Notes under the pieces: generated by a model
Told to the model about the DNA's origin: nothing
Databases searched by the model: none
What the model saw: only the letters and a program-made list of their open reading frames with translations
Position numbers and translations under genes: made by a program
Assembly (NCBI GenBank): GCA_963169105.1
Contig: OY720640.1
Location: 112,826,085-112,890,084, forward strand
Direction of reading: 5' to 3'
From: Ceriagrion tenellum
Taxonomy: Eukaryota > Arthropoda > Insecta > Odonata > Coenagrionidae
DNA length: 64,000 nt
Shown here: in pieces, positions 1 to 9,289 of the stretch
Position numbering within the stretch: position 1 is the stretch's first letter
Layout of the letters: the number at the start of each line of letters is the position of its first letter

Positions 1-460
1 GAACCAGACGATTGAATCGGAGCTTAAGTTACGTTTTACTCTGAAGCTAGGCCTGTATGCGTTTAAGGGGGACAGGAATGAACTGGGGAGCAATCAACAT
101 CGAAGTGGTCGGTGCGTTTGCTTCGATGGCACGCAAAGCGACTCCCAGTCGAGCGACTAAGGTCGCTTGGTATTCACCCCCGCACGTCCGACGCTCTAAG
201 ACAACAGGATCGTTGTTTTATTTTACCGTTTCCTGCCTTTTATTTGCCCCATGAGCACCGCTAACTGGATTTTACGCCCCCTTCTGTGTCGAGTGCCCTT
301 TACTATTTTACGCAGCGTTCTCCTCAGGATGGAGAGTAAATTGTTGGAAGCACTTCGATCTTTTTACGTACGCTATTCCGACCGCGAGGTTAAGTCATGC
401 CCACTCGATAAAATACTTGGCGGGCTTGTTACTAAAATGTTCATGTAAGCAGGTGACCCA
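1..460. other. GC-richer unassigned segment at the left edge
   Basis: This edge segment is richer in G and C than the following kilobase. It has two short open frames of 65 codons each (57-254 and 251-448, plus strand) with no recognisable domain. It may be the end of a feature outside the window. I cannot assign it. Confidence 0.3.
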
Positions 461-1845
461 GCACATCTCTGAAATATTTTCAATTTTGTGTTGAGTTGAA
501 CTTGAATTAGGTTTCATTTTCTTGGGTCTTCCAGTCAGGTTCACTAAAGGAACAGACTAGTTACGAAGATGAAAGTTGAGTTGAATACAATTAACAAACC
601 ATATTGACCAGGAAAATGGTAAAAACTACCAACATATATTGAAAGATTTGGTCCATATGTGTTGAGTTTCTGCTGCATACAAATGCGACGTTAGCTACGA
701 TGAAAGCAATAGATGCGGCAAGAGTTCAAGTTGTTTTTCAAATGAAATTCCCAAAGTTATAAATCTCCAGTGTCTGAGAGGTAAGCATTTGTTGCTGCTG
801 TTTGTATCTTTTAAATAGCTTCAAATTTTTGTCCGCGAATTTATTAAAACCTTCGTTTTTTCTAAAAAGTCTGTTGCACTCGAAAGCTGATCATTCATTT
901 CTGAGAGCGCAGTATTCCTGGTATACAATTGGGGGATATCAAATTGTTCATTTTAGCGTTTAATCATTCCATTTAATAAGACTAGTGTAGGCACCCCTTC
1001 CGAAGTCCTGATCGGTTACATACCCAATTCCTTACTCAGCCCATTAGTTTTTTCATGCTTAATTGCATTCATCATAGATGGCTGCTTACGATTCACGAGC
1101 ATCATAATATTTTTTCATGCGTGCGTGCCGCTTTACACTGTGCAATGCAATGTCACATGTGAGACTCTCTTTCATTGCTCGACGTTGTTCCCGTTAAATA
1201 AAATGCCGTGAAATAAATTCCCGTTAAATGAAGCCATCGGACATAAAAGAGAACCATGATTAAAAAATGACCTATATATTTCTTTCTCTTGAGTCACATC
1301 GATCAAACCAAGGAGCATAAAATAAACACGAGAGAGACTGGCACCGTGCATAAAGCGGTTGCTAGGCAGGAATAATGAAAGGTGGATAGGAAGGTCACGA
1401 CCACCAAAACCATAAAATTGAATTTGCAACAGGTTGAGAGATAACTTACGCTACTCAATTCCACGAGAAATTTAAGATGCAATCTACATCAGCACGATTG
1501 ACAAAGGCCATAAAAACATTTTTAACTTCTAATCAGTCTTCAGTTTAACCCTAACCACTTTTCAAAACTAAACTAGGTATATTGTATTTTGAAAAAGAGA
1601 GTGAAGTTAATTAATGTAAATTATGTATTTCAGGTCCTTATTATAATTTTAAGAAAATAGCCCACATACAGCAATATTCCACTTTTAAGTGCATATGTAA
1701 CAAATTGAATAAAAACTTACGCATATAAACAGCAACAACAAAATAATATTTCCTAATATGAGCTGGAGACACCTTTCATGTTAATTACTTTCTATATTTG
1801 CTCTTTATCTGCGGAAAAATGTGTTGAGGCCAAATCCATGCAATT
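461..1845. other. AT-rich sequence, no gene recognised
   Basis: No coding, RNA or clear repeat signal was found here. The longest frame is an 85-codon minus-strand run (1172-1429) with no domain. A minor local repetition of a short cccgttaaat motif is seen near 1191-1228. Confidence 0.4.
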
Positions 1846-1849
1846 TCTT

Positions 1850-3290
1850 GGCAATAGAGATACGGAATCGATATCAGTAGGAAGTGAATTTATTAAGCTG
1901 GAGAGATGGAAGAAGAGCGAGGTTTATTAGTGATAACCTGGAAGTTGGCATGTGGAGTAATGAGCTTCCTCCGTTTGAACGCGAAGGCACACTGATGACT
2001 TAATGCACTCTGATGAATTAGTTAAGATCAGGTTTGTTACTGTAAAAACTTAGGGTATTGTAAATTAGTTTCATATCGGATTTAAGAATGTTATGTGAGG
2101 GACTAGAAATGTAGTGGGAAGATAGTATGTCGTCAGTGGAAGCATTGCGGAGATTTGAATTTCTGCATGTCGCTATTTTAGCGAAGAGGGTTGTGACTCC
2201 GTTAATATTTGCAAGATTTGTGAGTGCCGAAATATACCGTATTGGTGATCAATAAATGTGAATCAAAAGAGCAAATGATGAAAAGTAGGGTTGTTATGCT
2301 GGAGTATTTGACATACCTGTGAAGCGATAGAGAAGACCTAATAGAGACAAGGCCGTCGATTTAATTGCCAGTTTATGGTCATCGAAATGAAACTTTTTGG
2401 CCTACTAGAATGCCTAGGTCTCTGATGGAGGACACACGACTCAGTTGTATTGAATTTATGTCGTAGTAGAAATTAATGAAGTATTTCTTCATGTTATTAT
2501 CATAGCGCTGCATTCTTTATTACTAAACCTAAATTCCTAGATACTACACCATTTCAAGGTCTTAGATATGGCGTCCCTTTGGAGTAATTGGAATCATTAT
2601 TAATCTGTTTAAATATTTTAAAGTTTTCCGCTTAGAGCAAGTATCGGCTTGGAAGAAAAGAACCATTGGGATAAGATTGTCCTAGGTCCTAGCATGCAGC
2701 CCTGAGGAACTCCGGAGGTAGCAGTAGATCAAACAAATGAAAAACCAGACAGTAACACTTGCTATCTTCTATAAGTGAGGAATCTGGACAAGAGGTTGAA
2801 GAAGGTGTCATGGATATTATATAGTAGACTGAGTTTAAGAAGGAGAATCTGGTGGCTTAATGAGTCAAAGGATTCACAGAAATCAAGAACGCTGGCGTCA
2901 AGTTGAGATTTTACTGCAATTGATTCAACCGAATTGTGATAAAACTGCTATATTGGTTAGGCAGGATCGGCTCGGAAGGAAACCTTGTTTATTTGAGGAG
3001 AGAAAGGGAGAAGTAAAGTAATAAAGACGGTTTTGGATAATCCTCTCGCAAACTGAGGAAAGAGCGGGAAATTAATGAATAGGACGGTAGTTATAGACGC
3101 CATTTTACAGGCCTGATTTATGAATAGGAATAACATTAGCTGTTTTCCATTAAAAATGAAGAATCTCTCGGGAAAAGTATTGTTTTAAAAGGAGGCCAAA
3201 TAAAACCGAAAGGATGGGAGCACAGTTGTATAGGAACAGAGGAATGAGGCCACTGTGTTGGAGTTGATTAACAAAGGACCAACTTTTTGG
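1850..3290 (-). mobile_element. Decayed non-LTR retrotransposon (LINE), reverse transcriptase relic
   Basis: Reading the minus strand in several broken frames gives reverse transcriptase motifs in the right order. An NYRPI motif lies at about 3102-3075. Motif A, in the form VLDFCESFDSLSH, lies at about 2895-2840. The SGVPQG motif lies at about 2720-2699. At about 2632-2588 the frame reads AENFKIFKQINND, where functional relatives have ADD followed by a K-I-F tract. The two catalytic aspartates are therefore replaced and the enzyme is dead. The part from 2590 to 3110 is well supported. The downstream tail to about 1850 and the upstream edge are estimates. The clade is probably within the Jockey/CR1 supergroup, but this is inference. 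Many stops and frameshifts show that it is old. Confidence 0.75.
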
Positions 3291-4260
3291 TACAAGAGGT
3301 TATGGAAATTAATACAACTAAATAAGAAAAAATAACTTACACTCTTCAAAGTCTAGCTGTATCATTTTTTTTAGTAGCGGTGTTATCACAAGAATTACGG
3401 ATAGTTTTCTCATTGGGAACGCCCTTCTACAAATACCAAGGTTGGTTCTTGTTCCCAATGGCATGAATATGTTTAGATTGAACCAGGACGAGACGTTTTT
3501 AGTCTTTGGCGTCACGATAGGAAAGAAGCGTTTTATGGCATTGTCGATGACTGTGTAAATAAATTATTCATGTCTTTTGAATACTGAAGGTATCAGAAAT
3601 CTAACCCAAAAGCTTTCCTATTCAAATAAACGTTTACATTACATTTTCTGTGGTGCAAAATGGTACAATTATATGACGAACTATTTCGAGAGATCTCGCA
3701 GAAAATGTATAGCCATGAATTACCCATAGGTAGCCAAATTTTGTAACATGGCTTATTCTAATAGTAGCCTATTATATCATAACTATCGGCTACTATTGCA
3801 AGGGCCAATGTTTGCAGAAATCAGAGCTTTTATGAAGACAGCAGTTAACTAACCAAGACGCCGGAATAACAAGTGAATGGAAATATACTACATAGCAACT
3901 CTAGTGTATGACTGGATCCATTGATATGAATATGCATTACAGCATATATGCATATATAAAAGTATGCATAACATGCAGACATTATTAAAATATCCACAAG
4001 CTCAAACACAGTCGCATCAGAATATAATGGTGAGTAGAGAAACTCAGGTTTCTTCAATAACTTTGAAAAATGAATTTGCTCACCAAAATGTTTTTTATAT
4101 ATTTGCATTAAAACCATCGGCTTTGAGGAAGATTTCGGTGAATTGTAAGCGAACAAATTCAAAATTAGCAAAAAATATGCATGTAAAGTTAAACTCGTAA
4201 AATTACTAAATAAAAGCAAATTTTTTACACAATGGACACAGCTATTTCATTTACATCCTT
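3291..4260. other. AT-rich sequence, no gene recognised
   Basis: Open frames exist on both strands around 3845-4219 (124 codons minus, 78 plus). They are AT-driven, overlap each other and show no domain. Nothing else is supported. Confidence 0.4.
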
Positions 4261-4264
4261 CTTT

Positions 4265-4434
4265 CGACTGCTAATATTTAAATAAAATTTGAATACTGTC
4301 TACGTTGCGAAAAGGAAAGTCTCGCTTAAAATGTCTAAAGTAAATAGAAAACATAAGATTCTACAGACGTGTGACGCCTGTCTCAGTGAGTCATGAAGGG
4401 AATACCAGGTGGGCGATCAAAAAATGTTGGAGAT
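4265..4434 (+). repeat. Left copy of a diverged direct duplication
   Basis: This segment aligns with 5180-5357. The best-kept core is the stretch with ataagattctaca, gacgcctgt and agtgagtcatgaagggaata, and similarity continues to the left at lower identity. After 4434 the copy seems to lack about 75 bp present in the other copy, then resumes with a tgtaatca motif. The two copies flank the miniature element at 4596-5146. Confidence 0.7.
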
Positions 4435-4595
4435 GGAAGAAGACTCGCGGTGTAATCATGGGGAGAATATCGCCCAGATGGTGGCATGATTCTCATATAC
4501 GCAGTATCCTAAACTATTTATCGCTAAGTAGCTCATGTATCTGCATCCAACTCACAGAGAAAAAAATTAATAATATTTTTATGATAACTGTCCTG

Positions 4596-5146
4596 TTAAG
4601 GTAGTCCAAACGAAAAATTCTTTTACTTAGAACTCAATGAATTTGATTTCATTAAAAAAAATATCTCACCTATCCAATTACATCAAAAATTCAACCTCTT
4701 ATAAAATTACTTTCGGAGATATTTGGCTAAATATACCAGCCCTCTTACATGGGAAATTGTACGTGTATGCACTCTAGAGAGGAATTATTGATAAAATGAG
4801 GAATTTGTAATACTAAGTTGTAAAAAAACTAACAGTGTGTAGTTTGTACGGTTTCTAAACTATATTTGCAAATTAATCATATAGTCACCACAGTAGGTTC
4901 TTGGGTATCACAAATAAACCTTCAGTCTTCAAGGATTATCAAACGCACGAAAAAAATGAGTCAAGTTAAACACTTATTCAGATATTTTCATTTAATTACT
5001 GACAAATAGTCATATGAAACTTTATTATTTCACCATTAATAATGCAATATTTAATTGATGTGTCCTACAGCGGGGGAAATAAAAACTTATAATTCAAATA
5101 AGGTCTCTTTTATGACTAGGAAACTATCTCGCTCGGACTACCTTAA
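4596..5146. mobile_element. TTAA-flanked miniature inverted-repeat element (piggyBac-like signature)
   Basis: The left end reads TTAAGGTAGTCCAAACGA (4596-4613). The reverse complement of the right end reads TTAAGGTAGTCCGAGCGA (ending at 5146). That is 16 of 18 matching positions in inverted orientation, with TTAA at both outer edges as expected for a piggyBac-type target duplication. The 551-bp interior is AT-rich with no transposase. Family assignment rests only on TTAA plus the terminal repeats. The element sits between the two copies of the direct duplication. Confidence 0.65.
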
Positions 5147-5179
5147 GATAAAAGGTAACCTACGATGTCCTCTTAAGAT

Positions 5180-5357
5180 GAAAGCTGTAATTTTAATTAA
5201 ATTCAAATACGATGTATATCGTATTAAGGAAATAAATCGCGCTTATAATGGTAAAAGTAAATGGGAAACATAAGATTCTACAAACGTTTGACGCCTGTCC
5301 CAGTGAGTCATGAAGGGAATACAAGGAGGGCGCAAAATGTGGGAGATGGAAGATGAA
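5180..5357 (+). repeat. Right copy of a diverged direct duplication
   Basis: This is the partner of 4265-4434. The shared core includes gggaaacataagattctac, gacgcctgtcccagtgagtc and gggagatggaaga. It runs into the GC-richer segment at 5300-5620. Confidence 0.7.
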
Positions 5358-5620
5358 TAGGCCATGCTGAGGGCAGGGAGAACAGAAAGGAAGGCCGCAG
5401 GACTTCGAGGTGTCGGCCTTTCGAGGTCAAGGGGCACGGAATGTAATCAGGGGAATGCGCGACCACGCCCACTGTTATGATGTCGTGTCGAGAGCAACCC
5501 CTCTGTCTTCCCAGCGCAAATGTCATGCGGCATTCTGGATATTTTTTCCAGTGCGCCAACCACATTCACCACGTTCATTTATTTCCTCACCGCTGCACGT
5601 CATGCAGTCGTACTGAGAAT
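5300..5620. other. GC-richer island
   Basis: Base composition rises here relative to the flanks and CpG dinucleotides are common. Short frames overlap on both strands (5308-5565 minus, 5410-5616 plus) without domains. It may be regulatory, but nothing in the sequence proves it. Confidence 0.3.
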
Positions 5621-5816
5621 AAAATGAAAGAGCTGTAGAAAAGGAATACTCTGCATCAGTCGTCATAGTTTTTTTTGATAGAGCGTAATGAAGCAAATGC
5701 ACGGATCATCATTTTAAAAATAAAATGTATACATAGAATGGGTAAAATCATCAAAAAGTTAGCGCAGAGCGGGACACACTAGCTCTTGTTAGTGCAGACA
5801 AACAACAGTTTATAGG

Positions 5817-5860
5817 ACGAACATGATGTACGTCGACGAAACGTGTGTAATCTGTTAATC
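5817..5860 (+). other. Weak hammerhead-like relic
   Basis: A CATGATGT motif is followed by an acgtcgacg stem-like stretch and then GAAACGTGTG. The spacing resembles the hammerhead-like modules at 7.5 and 23.8 kb, and CATGATGT also occurs in the degenerate arm of the 7.5-kb palindrome. The canonical CTGANGA core is not intact, so this is at most a decayed copy. Confidence 0.25.
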
Positions 5861-6756
5861 ACTAAAGCTAGATTTTAAAAGTAGTTCATAAATCCGTTCA
5901 TTGGATTTACTTATAAGTAAACATTTTTATCTCATTGTACCTAATATGGTGACATTATTCCCAGTTGACACCTCAGATGAAAATCAACTATCGCAGGTGC
6001 GATTATCGTGGTTCTTCGATTGTCTAGCGCACATAAATAATGCTTCCAATCCCCAGATCTCTTCCTAAGTAGCACACTAGGACTAGAAAGCTTGCACTGT
6101 TAGAACACAATCATAAGCAAATCCTTGCTGAAGTTTTAACTAATCCCATTGATTAGCTGTAACACTTTTGAGACGTAATACGTGTAGCAGCTACATTAGC
6201 CTAGCTTTTTTAATCCCTATAGTCTTAAATGGAGATGGTTGGGTGATTTCAAATTAGCCTGCAATTCTTCCGAAATGTTATTCTACTTTCTTGTAGCGAG
6301 CGTATGTCACCAAGTGTCCACTGTCAAATGTCTCATCCGACAGATCAAAACACATCATACAGAAGGGGTAAGCATGGTATTGAGTAACGTCCGCCACTGC
6401 TAGTATTCGAGCCCCAGCGGTAATGTAGAAACCAATAGTATGGTCGAACTTCCTCCCCAATGTAATGTACATTTCTAGTTTAAAAGGCATCAAGATTTCA
6501 TTGGCAGAACATAATTCACCATATTAACTCACATACCACTAAGTACGAATTTAGAGATGTGAAAAATTTGTTTACAATGAAAGGTTCTGGGGCAGAGATA
6601 CAATTCCTCAATAGAGGAGATACTCATGGACGTCCAAAATGGGTTTTACGATATGATCTACACATATTTTACTGCACTGTCAGCCAGACATGAAAATGAC
6701 CTCATTATTTATAGCTAAGCATCTCGGCCAGGTTCCAGCAATAAAGGGGAATAAAT

Positions 6757-6808
6757 ACCCAATACAATACAAGATTTATACGCTACCCAATACAAGAGTT
6801 ATACGCTA
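6757..6808 (+). repeat. Short tandem repeat, two units of about 23-26 bp
   Basis: The unit ccaatacaagatttatacgc is followed directly by a second copy reading ccaatacaagagttatacgc. This is a small local duplication with no further significance seen. Confidence 0.6.
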
Positions 6809-7059
6809 TGGATGATAATTTATTTGATACCAGAATAGTTGAATCCAAGAAAAATTATAGTACTTAATGAAACACTGTTCGTCTGAATAGTGGTAAATAA
6901 ATTTATTGTTAGCCCTCGTCTTCGTGGAGTGTATGATAAAGGCGTCTAAATGTGGCTTCAATTATTCGATATAATCAGGATCAAATTTGTAAAGCCTCAT
7001 CCTTACTCAAGATAAAGACAGTAAAATTTCACGGAATGCAAGGTATTTAGGCCTGCCGC

Positions 7060-7162
7060 AACTACGATGTTGAAATATGTTAAAATTTTCATGAGAAAAA
7101 ATGGCCTGGACCGGATATCGAACCATGGACTTTTGTATTTCCGGGCCCATGCGTAGACTAAT
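7060..7162 (-). mobile_element. tRNA-derived SINE-like fragment, minus strand
   Basis: On the minus strand the sequence GGTTCGATATCC (7124-7113) resembles an RNA polymerase III box B with one extra base. It lies downstream of a tRNA-like stretch and is followed by a tail with ttttttctcatgaaaatttt. The tail resembles that of the plus-strand copy at 7190-7335, so the two copies are head to head. Boundaries are approximate. Confidence 0.55.
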
Positions 7163-7189
7163 AGAATGCCATGGGAATTAAGAAGACTA

Positions 7190-7335
7190 ATTGGCGCAGT
7201 GTCCAGTGCATTGACATGGAAAGAGTAGTGTCCGTGGTTCGATTCCCAGGCCAGGCTGACTTTCTTCTCAGGGAAATTTCACGGAATATGTAAATAACGC
7301 CTGGTTATGTAAATGAATGAATATGTAAATAACCA
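7190..7335 (+). mobile_element. tRNA-derived SINE-like element
   Basis: TGGCGCAGTGT (7192-7202) matches a box A and GGTTCGATTCC (7236-7246) matches a box B. The spacing of about 44 bp is normal for a tRNA-type internal promoter. The sequence after box B (ccaggccagg) does not close a full acceptor stem, so this is not a tRNA gene. A tail with ctcagggaaatttcacggaa follows. Similar tRNA-like heads occur at 19.7, 33.3 and 59.8 kb. Confidence 0.6.
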
Positions 7336-7502
7336 CACTTGTATATCATCATTCATATCTACACAGTTGGTCTCTTTCATGCATTGTGCATCAACATTTG
7401 AATAGATTCATAATGGACATCCTCCATCCACACGTTTTTCTTTATGAAATCAATAAATTTATCAAATTACTATATACAAGTTTCAAGGCTAACTTTGTAA
7501 AA
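7336..7502. other. AT-rich spacer
   Basis: No feature was recognised between the SINE-like copy and the palindrome. Confidence 0.4.
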
Positions 7503-7652
7503 TTTCTCAAAGCTTTGTAAGTTTTACGTAAAGTATTTATTGCACGACCGGTTTCGTCGAACAGGCGACATCATGACCTGACGATGTCGACTATTCGACG
7601 AAACTGGTCGTCCAGTAAATACTCTACGTAAAAATTACAAAATTTTCGTAAT
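7503..7652. repeat. Palindromic foldback element carrying a hammerhead-like core
   Basis: The left arm (about 7503-7561) and right arm (about 7594-7652) are inverted copies. Both contain ttacgta, agtatttat or its variant, and a cgaccggtttcgtcgaa-type block. The spacer of about 30 bp and the inner arm ends together hold the ribozyme-like core on the plus strand. The minus-strand equivalent has a degenerate core reading CATGATG. Confidence 0.75.
7575..7613 (+). ncRNA. Hammerhead ribozyme-like motif 1 (short stem III type)
   Basis: All invariant core elements are visible. CTGACGA lies at 7578-7584. Stem II pairs GTCGA (7586-7590) with TCGAC (7595-7599) across the loop CTAT, after one unpaired T at 7585. 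GAAAC follows at 7600-7604, and GGTC ends at the predicted cleavage base C609 (7609). Stem III is only two pairs (A603-T608, C604-G607). Stem I shows only about three pairs (GAC with GTC). Short-stem-III hammerheads are known from Penelope-like elements. Activity is inference. Confidence 0.6.
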
Positions 7653-7719
7653 TCCTGAGCATTAAGTTACTACATGTTTTGGAAGCAATTGAAATTCCAT
7701 AAATCTACAGCGGGCCTTA

Positions 7720-8200
7720 TAAATGATAGGTCACAACTCTATCAGCGGAACGAAGACACGGAAGGATCTTTCTCGAGAAGATTATTTCCAGCAGCGAGAG
7801 AGGTCGCACCGCGGATCTCCTCCTTCCATCTAGGCGAAGAATTCTTCACTCTCCCCCAAGATATTTCACGACGGGCAGCGTAGGCCTACTTACTCTGCCT
7901 GACGCGGGGGGCGCGCGCGTTGTGCATTCGCATAATCCAGTGTCGAGGCGACATTATCGTAACGAGATTCCGGCGCTGGCTGTCGTCTTATTGTGCGTGT
8001 TGACCGAGGTGTGATGTATGTTGCGCGCGGCAATTAATCATCTTCAACCTCGTGGGTGACCGAGTTTTGCTCTTCCCTCCTTCTCCCTATGCTCCCTCTC
8101 GTCACGGCCCCCTTTTTTCCCCCACTGCTCCTATATACACCCTACTCGGCCCCTCCCCCCTTTTTTCTGCCCCTTTGAAATATGCTACCTAGTCACCCCC
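7720..8200. other. GC- and CpG-richer island
   Basis: The segment has runs such as gacgcggggggcgcgcgcgt and then a long pyrimidine-rich stretch (about 8070-8210). No domain is encoded in any frame. It could be a promoter-like or regulatory island; I see no splice-plausible exon. Confidence 0.35.
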
Positions 8201-8520
8201 AATCTCCTTCACGCAAATTGCGAATAAAACAGAAGTATGTACTAATGTAAAGTTTTATTTAGTGGTCATTTGAAAAATTTTCATTGAAGCATTTATCTAA
8301 TTATTTACGCAATTCACCAATTCCTGAATTATTTCACTAACTATTGTTTTTGAGGAAACCAATGAAGCTGAAATTTGGAAGACGATCAGGCCTTGATCCA
8401 GAAAATTGAATGAAAGACGAAGAGATAACTGCAACTAATAATTTAACGTTGTGGTTTTTACTCCTTATTGGAGTTGGTAGTTTCAGGCGTATCTCTGTGG
8501 AATTTGTTAACATTATAATG
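8201..8520. other. AT-rich spacer, no gene recognised
   Basis: No coding or repeat signal was found. Confidence 0.4.
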
Positions 8521-8713
8521 ATAACTCGTAACTCTGTGGTTTCACATATCTTTATTTGGAATTACACAGGTTTCAACGTTCATCATCAAGTAAACACTCT
8601 AGAAAATCCATTCCCCAACATCCATGTAGAATCTTCACCTGAAGATGACGTTGAACGTCGAAACCCGGGTCATTACGAATAAAGTTGTATCGAATCATAA
8701 AGTTACAAGTTAC
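8521..8713. repeat. Palindromic foldback element carrying a hammerhead-like core
   Basis: The left arm (about 8521-8600) and right arm (about 8635-8713) align in inverted orientation. Shared blocks are taactcgtaactctgtg against taacttgtaactttatg, tttatttggaattacac against tttattcgtaatgac, and gtttcaacgttcatcatcaa against its counterpart. The 90-codon frame at 8410-8682 runs across the palindrome and is not a gene. Confidence 0.7.
8636..8678 (+). ncRNA. Hammerhead ribozyme-like motif 2 (short stem III type)
   Basis: CTGAAGA lies at 8639-8645. Stem II pairs GACGT (8647-8651) with ACGTC (8655-8659) over a three-base loop. GAAAC starts at 8660. ACCCGGGT (8663-8670) forms a self-complementary stem III, and the predicted cleavage base is C8671 in GTC. 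Pairing for stem I is poor in this copy. The inverted arm on the minus strand has TTGATGA with an eroded stem II. The motif is seen; self-cleavage is not shown. Confidence 0.5.
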
Positions 8714-8960
8714 CATTACCTTGTTGGAATATTGATTATACTCCTGTCAAATGAGCACTAAATTCACTGCATATAACTGACATCTTGTGTTTTTAATGGT
8801 TTAAATTCAAAAGACAATGTCGGGTATTATCACTGCTGGGTAAAAAAGGAAAATTCTGTTAATCTCTATAGTTTCTGCAAAAACGTTGATTTTTTTTCTT
8901 TGCAACCATCCATCTTTTCACAATTTTAGCATTAACAATTGTAATCTACCTGACTATTGC

Positions 8961-9289
8961 AGTCCGATGGGTTCTGTTGGAGACATTCGAGACTATTTTG
9001 ATCACGTAACGACGAAGTTACGTAGTGCAAGCGCAAAAAATCATGAACTACGGTGTATTTGAACCACCCTAATAATCTCACGCAGTATTTCCGATCGAGT
9101 TTCCATCACCGTAATATCATTGATCAGGTGAAATATTCTGATTAGAGAGGCAATTAATAAAATATCGCACACTAAATTAGCCATCCAAAACGTTCGAACA
9201 CACACAAATCTCCAACATTGTGTCATTAAATACGTGACGCCTTAGTTACGTGATCGGAATTATTTCGTATGTTTTAAACACCCCGGACT
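8961..9289. mobile_element. Non-autonomous element with ~50-bp terminal inverted repeats
   Basis: Both ends begin AGTCCG in inverted orientation and share GATCACGTAAC about 40 bp inside. The left copy has ttttgatcacgtaac and the reverse complement of the right has ttccgatcacgtaac. The 329-bp element has no transposase frame. I see no clear target-site duplication next to the AGTCCG ends, so the superfamily cannot be named. Confidence 0.6.

Larger units (their letters stand above)
5621..7055. other. AT-rich sequence, no gene recognised
   Basis: No gene is visible. It contains a weak hammerhead-like relic near 5817-5860 and a short tandem repeat near 6757-6808. The remaining sequence shows no recognisable structure. 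Confidence 0.4.

Noticed and set aside
7190..7260. tRNA gene
   Set aside because: Boxes A and B are present, but no seven-pair acceptor stem or anticodon stem can be formed; a SINE fits better.
8410..8682. 90-codon plus-strand frame
   Set aside because: It spans both arms of a palindrome, so it is a by-product of the repeat.
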